Assembly: GCA_947173895.1 (NCBI GenBank)
Contig: CAMWGU010000012.1
Coordinates: 1 to 61,715 of the forward strand
DNA length: 61,715 nucleotides
Direction of reading: 5' to 3'
Source: an uncultured Bacteroides sp.
GTDB lineage: Bacteria; Bacteroidota; Bacteroidia; Bacteroidales; Bacteroidaceae
A model generated the notes under the pieces. It worked only from the letters and a program-made list of their open reading frames with translations. It had not been told where the DNA came from and did not search any database. Positions 26,421-34,261 of the stretch are shown piece by piece; the first letter of the stretch is position 1, and each line of letters starts with the position of its first letter. The position numbers and the translations under genes were made by a program.

Positions 26421-28685
26421 ATGAAATTGAAAATGCGTATGCAAAATAAAATGTTACTGGGGGCTATAGGGTTATTGTTATGCAACCTTTCACTTTTTGC
26501 CCAATCCGAAGCCGTAAATAAGTATGCTGTGGAATGGAATCAGTTTTCAAAAAATGCTTCCGAGTCATTCCCTATTGGTAATGGAGAAGTGGGAGCGAAT
26601 GTGTGGCTGGAAGAGAATGGAAATTTAGTATGCTATATATCCCATACGGATGCGTGGTCGGAAAATTCGTCGTTATATAAGTTAGGCCGGATCAGGCTCT
26701 CTTTCTTTCCGGCATTGCAGAAAGAAGGGCTTTCGGTTCGTCAATTTCTAAATCTGGAAGAAGGAAAGATAGAAATGCGGCTTACCGATGGCAAGGAACA
26801 TGTGTCGTTGGATTTTTGGGTGGATAGTGAATCGCCTGTTATTTATGTAAAGGGTACTTCCAGTTATCCGGTTCATGTGACGGCTTCTTCTGAAATATGG
26901 CGTACACAGGCACGGTTGATACCGGCTCGGGAAAGACATTTCGCGCTGCAAGGCTGTAAAGTGGATTCATTGCTTACGGAATATGCCGACGTAGTGGAAG
27001 ACAGGAACGATCATTTGATTGTTTACCATCGCAATGAACATTCTATTTATCCATTTACGCTGGATTTGCAGCATTTGTCGGGAGAAGGAAGCAAGGGGGA
27101 TCCCTTTATGAATCGTACAATGGGATATGCAATATCGGGAGAGAACTTTGTAAAGCAGACGCCGACCAGCATCTGTTCTCGTACGGAAGTCAAGGAGTTT
27201 GGTTTGAAAGTAGCTGCTCATGTGGAACAGACGGAAACCGCGCAGGAGTGGATAGATCATATCGAAAAAATGGTCGGTAAGGCTCCCGGATTTGATGAGG
27301 CTGCTCGGCGGACGGCTGTATGGTGGAAGAACTATTGGAATAAGAGCTATATAATAGTACAAACGCCGGATGAAGCAAAAGGAGATAAGATAACTCAGGC
27401 CTATATTCTGCAAAGTTGGATGGCTGCTTGTGGTGGAAGAGGAAATTATCCAATCAAGTTCAATGGATCTATTTTCACGGTTGATCCTGTTTTTACGGAT
27501 GCAAGCCGGAACTATAATCCGGATTTCCGTTTGTGGGGACCTGACTATTGGTGGCAAAACACTCGTTTGATTTATCATCCGATGCTTAAAAGCGGCGATT
27601 TTGAGATGATGCGGGTTTTGTTCCGTCATTTCTACTCCAACTTGCCGATGCTGAAACAGAATGCAAAGGTTTTGTTCGGAGCAGACGGGGCGGTGAATCC
27701 GGAGACGTCTACGATTTTTGGAACGTTTGTGAATCATGATTATGGTTGGGAACGTATCGGTCGGGAAGCGGAAATGATAGAAAATCCATACGTTCGTTAT
27801 TATTGGAGCTCGGGCTTGGAGATAGTGGGGATGATGTGCGATTATTATCATTATACATCGGATAAGGCATTTGCCAATGACACGTTGTTGCCTATGGCGC
27901 GTGAAATATTGAAATTTTATACTTCATTCTTCCCTCGTGATGAACGGGGCAAAATACTGATCACTCCGGCGCATTCTCTTGAAATGTATTGGGATGATGT
28001 GAAGAATGATTTACCCAATGTGGCCGGTCTGCATTATGTTGTGAAAGCTTTATTAGGCTTGCCTGACGATTGTGGCACACGGGAGGACCGTAGTAGCTGG
28101 AAGACTCTGCTTGGCTTGTTGCCCGATATTCCTATGAGGGAAGTGGATGGAAAAATATTGTTCTCGCCGGCAGAAGTATATGATGCTACAAAATCAAACA
28201 ATCAGGAGAATCCGGAATTGTATGCGGTATTTCCTTTTGCATTATGTCATATCGCCACACGGGATTGTGCGGCCGGCATTCGTACTTATGAGAGCAGAAA
28301 AATTCGTAATACCGTAGGATGGACACAGGATGGACAGCAAGCCGCTCGGTTAGGATTGACGGAAGAGGCTGCCGCCAACTTGTGGGCAAAAGTTCAAAAC
28401 AGTCATATTAATCATCGTTTCCCGGCTTACTGGGGACCCAATTTCGACTGGACTCCCGATCAGAATCACGGAGGTAATCTTTTGTTGACTTTGCAAGAGA
28501 TGGTGTTGCAGGTGTATGACCGATCGGTTTATTTATTGCCTGCTTTTCCAAAAGACTGGAATGTGTCTTTCAAATTGTATGTTCCCGGAAACAATACGAT
28601 AACCGGAATATATCAGGATGGTAAATGGGTGAAAAAGCCTTCATTACAGGAAAAAACAAATCTGAAAATACACATGAAACGATAG
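26421..28685 (+). CDS. DUF5703 N-terminal domain plus six-hairpin glycosidase barrel
   Basis: ATG 26421 is used; the frame extends upstream only through a GTG at 26412. The signal peptide ends near SLFAQ. Residues about 25-300 match the DUF5703 pattern: NASESFPIGNGEVGANVWLEE, YISHTDAWSENSSLYKLGR. The C-terminal half is an (alpha/alpha)6 barrel with RYYWSSGLEIVGMMC, ITPAHSLEMYWDD and TRDCAAGIRTYESRKIRNT. This layout puts it with the GH95/GH65-like superfamily. The His/Glu in PAHSLEMYWDD lie near where GH95 has its acid, but the assignment is tentative. It stands alone between promoter sites 3 and 4. Confidence 0.8.
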   Translation: MKLKMRMQNKMLLGAIGLLLCNLSLFAQSEAVNKYAVEWNQFSKNASESFPIGNGEVGANVWLEENGNLVCYISHTDAWSENSSLYKLGRIRLSFFPALQKEGLSVRQFLNLEEGKIEMRLTDGKEHVSLDFWVDSESPVIYVKGTSSYPVHVTASSEIWRTQARLIPARERHFALQGCKVDSLLTEYADVVEDRNDHLIVYHRNEHSIYPFTLDLQHLSGEGSKGDPFMNRTMGYAISGENFVKQTPTSICSRTEVKEFGLKVAAHVEQTETAQEWIDHIEKMVGKAPGFDEAARRTAVWWKNYWNKSYIIVQTPDEAKGDKITQAYILQSWMAACGGRGNYPIKFNGSIFTVDPVFTDASRNYNPDFRLWGPDYWWQNTRLIYHPMLKSGDFEMMRVLFRHFYSNLPMLKQNAKVLFGADGAVNPETSTIFGTFVNHDYGWERIGREAEMIENPYVRYYWSSGLEIVGMMCDYYHYTSDKAFANDTLLPMAREILKFYTSFFPRDERGKILITPAHSLEMYWDDVKNDLPNVAGLHYVVKALLGLPDDCGTREDRSSWKTLLGLLPDIPMREVDGKILFSPAEVYDATKSNNQENPELYAVFPFALCHIATRDCAAGIRTYESRKIRNTVGWTQDGQQAARLGLTEEAAANLWAKVQNSHINHRFPAYWGPNFDWTPDQNHGGNLLLTLQEMVLQVYDRSVYLLPAFPKDWNVSFKLYVPGNNTITGIYQDGKWVKKPSLQEKTNLKIHMKR

Positions 28686-28753
28686 AATACCATAACGTTT
28701 TTCTTCCTTATTAGATGAAAAATGGCTACTTGGAATAAAAAAGAGAGGGTTCA

Positions 28754-28783
28754 GACTACCCTTTCATCTTGATTTATTGTCTA
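28754..28783 (+). promoter_or_regulatory. GACTACC-N17-TGTCTA element, site 4
   Basis: GACTACC at 28754-28760 and TGTCTA at 28778-28783; the gap is again 17 bp. It precedes the seven-gene unit that starts at 29,008, with an inferred leader of about 220 nt. The 322 bp gap between genes otherwise shows only AT-rich sequence. Confidence 0.58.
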
Positions 28784-29007
28784 TATTGCGAAATGGGTAA
28801 TGAAAGGATAACATGAGTAAGAATAAACCATTGTGAAATGGGAGATCGCTTAAAGAAGCTTTTTTAAAATTGAATGAAATATTGTTTGCTGTTGATTTTT
28901 TGAATGTGTTAGTTGTTGAAAGGATTGTTTTTTTATAAGGTAAAAGATTGTTTTTATATTTATGGATGATTTCTTTGGGAGTAGTAAAATTATAAATTAG
29001 AGATAAA

Positions 29008-31311
29008 ATGAAACAGACAGGAAAATGTTGGCTTGGGTGCCATAAGAAAAACATCTTCTTTATACTGTTCTCCTTATTATTGGTAGGATGTACGGCAGAA
29101 CAGTCTTGGAATTTTAAGACAAACTATTTTAGTATTGATGTGAACGGAAAAGGGTATATCACCAGTATGAAAAATATTACGGTGATTCCTAATCACGAAT
29201 TCAGTCCGTCTGATAAGCCTTCGCCGCTACTGTCCTTGTATGATAGCAAGAGAAAAGAATATTATTATCCTCGACAGGCGCGTTTTGATAAGAATACGCA
29301 TTTGATTACCCTTGATTTTTCCAACGGATCGGTGGCTCAAGTACAATTGCTTCCTAATGATAAATACCTGAAACTTTCATTGGTGAGTTTGGAATCTCGT
29401 AATGGCATAGATGCTATTCAATGGGGATCGTATTATACTAACATCACCAATCTGTTGGGTGAAATTATCGGGGTGGCGCGTGACACGAGCGATGTGGTGA
29501 ACTATAGCATCGGTATGCTAGCTTTGGATGACAATACATTAGGCGGTACTCCCGATATCGAGGGAGATGCTGCTCCTTTTCAATATATTATCCATACTCC
29601 TGATGCCCAGCGTTTTCCTTTGCCGGATAGCTTGCATGAAGGGCAAGTCTTTACATTGGGTGGAGACGGAATCAGTGATGTCGCTTTTTATGCTAATAAA
29701 GAGCCTTATTATCGTATTATGTATGGTAATGCAGCCATGGTGGACAGTTTGGGACGTATCTTTTTGAATTACCAATCGCGTGATCGTTCCAACCCTCGTC
29801 AAGTGTATTATTCACTGATACCCAATATGCCGGCTAATGTTCCTAACCACATTGATGTGGAACCGTTGCCTGGAGTGGATTACATCGGCTCTTCCGTTGC
29901 TTTGTGGGGAAGTCCGGACAGTACGGCACTGATGGATGTGATTCAAAATATAGTGCTTTCCGAAGACTTGCCTTATCCGACAATCAACGGAAAATGGATA
30001 AAGGACCCTGCAGCTTATTCTCCTGATGTGATGACTAGTGGCCGTCAGTATGATAGCATCATTTCTTACACTAAGAAGATGGGGCTTCCTGCCATTCATG
30101 CTTACGATCAGGGCTTCTTGCGTCCTAACCGGGCCAATGGAGGTTATTTGGATGGAAAGAATCAGTCCGAGAAACCTTTCCGGTTTCGGAATGGCAATAA
30201 GTCACATCGCGAATATGCTGACATGGTGGAGGCTGAAGGGTTGATGTTGGGACGTGTATGCATCACCAACTCATTGGCTCAGGGTACTCAGGATGTGAGT
30301 CCTGTGCCTAGCGATAGTTTGTGTTATCAGCAAAAGCGGATTCTTGTGAAAGATATTACTCCGGAAGATACAGTAATCGTTATTGATGATCCTACCTATA
30401 TGGAAGAAATTGCCAGTTGGGAAGGACATTGCGAGAATTTGAATATGATAAAGATAGGCAAAGAACTGATTCATTATGTGGGTGTTTCGGAAACTGCTCC
30501 TTATACGTTGAAACACGTGACAAGAGGTTATTGGGGAACCAAAGCCCAGTCTCATCAGGCAAACGATACGGTGTATAAACTGCAAGTAACTATAAACTAT
30601 GGCTATGAGGGAATTATACCTAACATGGCCCTTCAGGATGAAATAGCCAAATACTATGCCGAAGTGGCTAAATATAGTGGATTGACTTTGTATGACTTTG
30701 ACGGGCAAGAATTCTTGTTTAATAATGGTCACGGGTATTACTCGGCCAAGCGTTTCTTCCGTAAAATGTTCGATCGTGCCAAGGAATTGGGGATACCGTA
30801 TATCCGTTTTTCGGGCGCTACTTTGTCCGAAGGATCCTGGCATTACCAAAGTGTATGGAATGTGGGAGGCGGCCGTAACTTATATAATGTGGATACCCGT
30901 GAATGGGGAAGCACTACCAGTCAGGGAAAAGACTTGCGTGACGTGACTTACTCGAACTATTATCCGGTGTCGTTTGGAGGAAATTTTGCAGTCAAAGATA
31001 CTTCTTTTGTGGCTCAGTATGAACATATCGAAGCTATTTCGGCAGGTTACGGAGCGACATATTTCCTGTCTATCAATCAGGAAGATGTGGAAAAATGTCC
31101 GCAAAAAGAACAGATATTTAAAACAATTCGTACTTGGGAAGAAGCACGCAGAGCCAATGCTTTCCCACGCAATATAAAGAAATTGCTGATGAATCCTGCT
31201 TATGACTGGACCTTGGAAGCCGGATCGGATGGAAATAGCTGGATGTTGTATCAGTTGGTAGATGGTAAGAAATCGAAAGTCTATCTGTTAAAACGAGCTG
31301 TAGGATATTAA
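29008..31311 (+). CDS. Unassigned PUL lipoprotein enzyme, triplicated family, copy C
   Basis: The third member of the family seen at 6091 and 12,304, and the most diverged. The lipoprotein signal ends LLLVGC, preceded by an unusually long N-terminal stretch (MKQTGKCWLGCHKKN). The shared blocks are FKTNYFSIDVNGKGYITSM, the inserted beta domain with IGKELIHYVGVSE and VTRGYWGTKAQSHQANDTV, YDFDGQEFLF near residue 560, LSEGSWHYQSVWNVGGG, and IRTWEEARRANAFP near the end. Length is 767. It is the first gene of the 29.0-43.4 kb unit, and GH92 follows by 15 bp. AT content is visibly higher than in copies A and B, so it probably diverged separately rather than by recent duplication. Confidence 0.75.
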   Translation: MKQTGKCWLGCHKKNIFFILFSLLLVGCTAEQSWNFKTNYFSIDVNGKGYITSMKNITVIPNHEFSPSDKPSPLLSLYDSKRKEYYYPRQARFDKNTHLITLDFSNGSVAQVQLLPNDKYLKLSLVSLESRNGIDAIQWGSYYTNITNLLGEIIGVARDTSDVVNYSIGMLALDDNTLGGTPDIEGDAAPFQYIIHTPDAQRFPLPDSLHEGQVFTLGGDGISDVAFYANKEPYYRIMYGNAAMVDSLGRIFLNYQSRDRSNPRQVYYSLIPNMPANVPNHIDVEPLPGVDYIGSSVALWGSPDSTALMDVIQNIVLSEDLPYPTINGKWIKDPAAYSPDVMTSGRQYDSIISYTKKMGLPAIHAYDQGFLRPNRANGGYLDGKNQSEKPFRFRNGNKSHREYADMVEAEGLMLGRVCITNSLAQGTQDVSPVPSDSLCYQQKRILVKDITPEDTVIVIDDPTYMEEIASWEGHCENLNMIKIGKELIHYVGVSETAPYTLKHVTRGYWGTKAQSHQANDTVYKLQVTINYGYEGIIPNMALQDEIAKYYAEVAKYSGLTLYDFDGQEFLFNNGHGYYSAKRFFRKMFDRAKELGIPYIRFSGATLSEGSWHYQSVWNVGGGRNLYNVDTREWGSTTSQGKDLRDVTYSNYYPVSFGGNFAVKDTSFVAQYEHIEAISAGYGATYFLSINQEDVEKCPQKEQIFKTIRTWEEARRANAFPRNIKKLLMNPAYDWTLEAGSDGNSWMLYQLVDGKKSKVYLLKRAVGY

Positions 31312-31326
31312 ATAAGGAATGAGAAA

Positions 31327-33588
31327 ATGAAACATACGTTTTTTTTTAGTATTTATATGTGTTTATGCTTGATGCTGGCTGCCTGTGGAAAAGCGCCAGC
31401 ATCTGGCAATTATATAGGTTCGGTCAATAAATTTGTTGGGACTGGAGGAGATGGAAGAGTGACTCCGGTAGCATCTGTTCCTTTTGGAATGATGCAATTG
31501 GGAGCCGATACACGACCTTTTGGTGCCGGATATCATTATAATGATTCCACTATTTTGGGCTTCAGCCATTTGCACAAGAGTGGCGGAGGATGTGCGGATT
31601 TCTTAGATATTCTTTTCATGCCTTTACCGAAAGGTTTGGTAATGGATACGGTACGGGAGATTCGTTCCCGTCAATTTCAGTCTTCTTTCAGCCATGAAAA
31701 CGAGGAGGCCCTTCCCGGATATTATAAGGTGGATTTGTATGACGGCAATGTGTCGGTCGAACTTACTGCTTCTCGTCGGTGTGGCATACAGCGTTATACT
31801 TATCGGGATGCCGAGAGCATACCGGTTTTGATAGACTTGGAATATGGTTCGCAATGTGCGTGTACCATTCAGCCGGAACACGATGTGGATACGGTTTATT
31901 CTTCTTTTATAGAACAAGTGGACGATTATACGGTGCGTGGGTATCGAAAGTCCAATGGATGGGCTTATCATCAGCAGGTTTATTTTTATACTACTTTCTC
32001 CAGTCCGATCCGTTCTGCTGTGTTTTACGTAGATGATTGCTCAGTAGAGGGAAGAAAATCTGTTTGTGGAGAAAATGTGAAATTGTTGTTGGACTTTGAA
32101 AATCGTGACGACGAATTGGTGGTGAAGACAGCGATTTCAGGAGTGGACATGGAAGGTGCTTACCGAAACTGGCTGGCCGAAGTCGATGGGAATGATTTTG
32201 AAAAGGTACGGTTGGAAGCTGGGATGAGTTGGGAGAAACTTTTATCACAGATAGAAATACGTACCTCTGATTCGAAAAAAAAGGAATTGTTTTATACATC
32301 TCTGCATAATGTTATGCTTTATCCTATGCTTTTTTCAGATGTGGACTATCGTTTCAGGGGACCTGACGAACAGGTACATCAGACTGACGGGTTCGATTAT
32401 TATGGTGCGGTAATCGGTCTGTGGGATACATTTCGGGCTGCTTGTCCGTTGACGGCTGTTTTACATCCTGACGTGATGCTGGATTATGTGAAAACTGCAT
32501 TGGAACACGATAAATATGCGGGTCAGCTTCCTATATGGACATTGTCGGGGATGGAAACATATCAAATGATTGGAATACATTCCATGCCGCTGATAACCAA
32601 TTGTTTTATGAATGGTATTACGGACTTTGATGTCAAACAGGCATTGGAGGCGATGGTGCATTCAGCCATGAAAGATACTTGTGGTTATTCGATGGGGTAC
32701 TTTGTAGGATTGGAAAATTATAAGAAATACGGCTATGTGCCTTGTGATTTAGAAATGGAAGCTACTGCCCGTACATTAGAGTATGCTTTTGATGATGAGG
32801 CGATAGCTTGTTTTGCGTCACTGATAGGTGAAGAGGAAACGGCGGCTGTTTTCCGTCAGCGAGCCCAAAATTATTGTAATGTTATTGATCCGGCGACTTG
32901 TTTGGCCAGGGGAAGGGACAGTAAAGGTGGATGGCGTACTCCTTTTCACCCTTTGCGCTCGGAACACCGTAAGGACGATTATTGTGAGGGAAATGCTTGG
33001 CAGTGGACTTTCTTTGTACCTCATGATGTAGAAGGGCTTGCCAGAATAATGGGAGGAAAGCAAAATTTGGAAGCTCGACTGGACTCTCTTTTCTTGATGT
33101 CGTCCGTTTTGCAGGGAGAAAATGTTTCTGGAGATATTTCGGGCTTGATAGGTCAGTATGCTCATGGTAATGAGCCGGGACATCATACTATTTATATGTA
33201 TAATAAGGTAGGGGTACCTCATAAGACACAGCATTATGTACATCAGGTAATGAATACCTTGTATGACAACACCCCTGATGGTATTTGCGGTAATGAGGAT
33301 ACCGGACAGATGAGTGCATGGTATGTGTTCAGTGCATTGGGATTCTACCCCATGAATCCGGTTTCGGGCCAATACGAACTGGGAACTCCTTCTTTTGAGG
33401 AGGCGGTTATTCATTTACCTTCTGGAAAGGACTTCAAAATCAGGGCCGAAGGGCTTTCTGATCAGAATTGTCTAGTGGAAAGTGTATCGTTGAACGGAGT
33501 GAAATTGGAGCGGACATATATCACATTTCAGGAGTTGTTGGAAGGTGGGGAACTGGTGTTTGAGATGAAGAATACTTCAAAATATTGA
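31327..33588 (+). CDS. GH92 family alpha-mannosidase, lipoprotein
   Basis: GH92 enzymes are calcium-dependent inverting exo-alpha-mannosidases. The lipobox is LMLAAC near residue 20. The N-terminal beta domain begins YIGSVNKFVGTGGDGRVTPVASV, and the (alpha/alpha)6 barrel holds the family hallmarks. Glu554 in CEGNAWQWTFFVPHD corresponds to the general acid. Asp658 in GNEDTGQMSAWYVFSALGF is in the catalytic base motif. GNEPGHHTIYMYN is also present. At about 753 residues the length is normal. Linkage preference cannot be read. A second, different GH92 is encoded at 41,113 in the same operon. Confidence 0.95.
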   Translation: MKHTFFFSIYMCLCLMLAACGKAPASGNYIGSVNKFVGTGGDGRVTPVASVPFGMMQLGADTRPFGAGYHYNDSTILGFSHLHKSGGGCADFLDILFMPLPKGLVMDTVREIRSRQFQSSFSHENEEALPGYYKVDLYDGNVSVELTASRRCGIQRYTYRDAESIPVLIDLEYGSQCACTIQPEHDVDTVYSSFIEQVDDYTVRGYRKSNGWAYHQQVYFYTTFSSPIRSAVFYVDDCSVEGRKSVCGENVKLLLDFENRDDELVVKTAISGVDMEGAYRNWLAEVDGNDFEKVRLEAGMSWEKLLSQIEIRTSDSKKKELFYTSLHNVMLYPMLFSDVDYRFRGPDEQVHQTDGFDYYGAVIGLWDTFRAACPLTAVLHPDVMLDYVKTALEHDKYAGQLPIWTLSGMETYQMIGIHSMPLITNCFMNGITDFDVKQALEAMVHSAMKDTCGYSMGYFVGLENYKKYGYVPCDLEMEATARTLEYAFDDEAIACFASLIGEEETAAVFRQRAQNYCNVIDPATCLARGRDSKGGWRTPFHPLRSEHRKDDYCEGNAWQWTFFVPHDVEGLARIMGGKQNLEARLDSLFLMSSVLQGENVSGDISGLIGQYAHGNEPGHHTIYMYNKVGVPHKTQHYVHQVMNTLYDNTPDGICGNEDTGQMSAWYVFSALGFYPMNPVSGQYELGTPSFEEAVIHLPSGKDFKIRAEGLSDQNCLVESVSLNGVKLERTYITFQELLEGGELVFEMKNTSKY

Positions 33589-33609
33589 AAAATAAAGGAT
33601 TCTAATATT

Positions 33610-34252
33610 ATGAGACGAACGGTTTTATGTAGAATAGGTATCTGTCTGTTGACTATTTGTTTAGTGGCTGATGTGTATGTCAGATTGAAAGACTTAGCTG
33701 AAAAAGGATGCTTATCCGATAAGGTGGAGGCAAGAATGTTGAATCCGGTTTCTCCTCCTAGACTGTATATTGCTGATCCTGAGGTAAGACAGATGCCGGA
33801 TGATCGTGAGAATACATGGTGCTCTAATTCTTATCACGTTTTATCTACTTCCGATCTTGTACATTGGGATGTAGAGTAGTGTGATGATAACGGTGCGTAG
33901 GCCCGAACATGATATTCCGGTGGAATATTTGTCGGGGATAAGGGACGGTGATTATGCTTACTGGAAGTATTTTGACTTTACGAATGCGAATGTTGACCGG
34001 TTTGTTTGCAAGACTTGGGGTAAAAATACGGCTGCTACAATTGAAATCCGATTGGATGCTCCTGACGGAGAATTGATCGGTAGTTGTGAATTGGATGAAA
34101 TGGATGGAGAGGTAGCCTATGGGATTCATAAGACGACCGTGAACCTTGTTACGGGAAAACATGCGGTAGTGTTGGTTTTTAAAAGTAAATCGTCTGACAA
34201 TGCATCGCAAAATTTGATGAATTTGGAATGGTTTATGTTTGAAAGTAAATAA
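33610..34252 (+). pseudogene. Decayed GH43-CBM6 gene with most of the catalytic domain deleted
   Basis: The first frame (33,610-33,879, 89 residues) starts with a signal-like segment. It then has YIADPEVRQM and SYHVLSTSDLVHWDVE, which are the opening of a GH43 propeller, and stops. A second frame (33,881-34,252, 123 residues) runs from ITVRRPEHDIPVEYLSGIRDG through a CBM6-like beta-sandwich (AYWKYFDF, TIEIRLDAPDGELIGSCEL, TGKHAVVLVFKS) to NLEWFMFESK. Around 250 residues of catalytic domain are missing, and the two parts are in different frames. It sits 21 bp after the GH92 gene and 9 bp before the next one, so the operon spacing of the former gene is kept. Confidence 0.75.
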
Positions 34253-34261
34253 AAGAATAGG

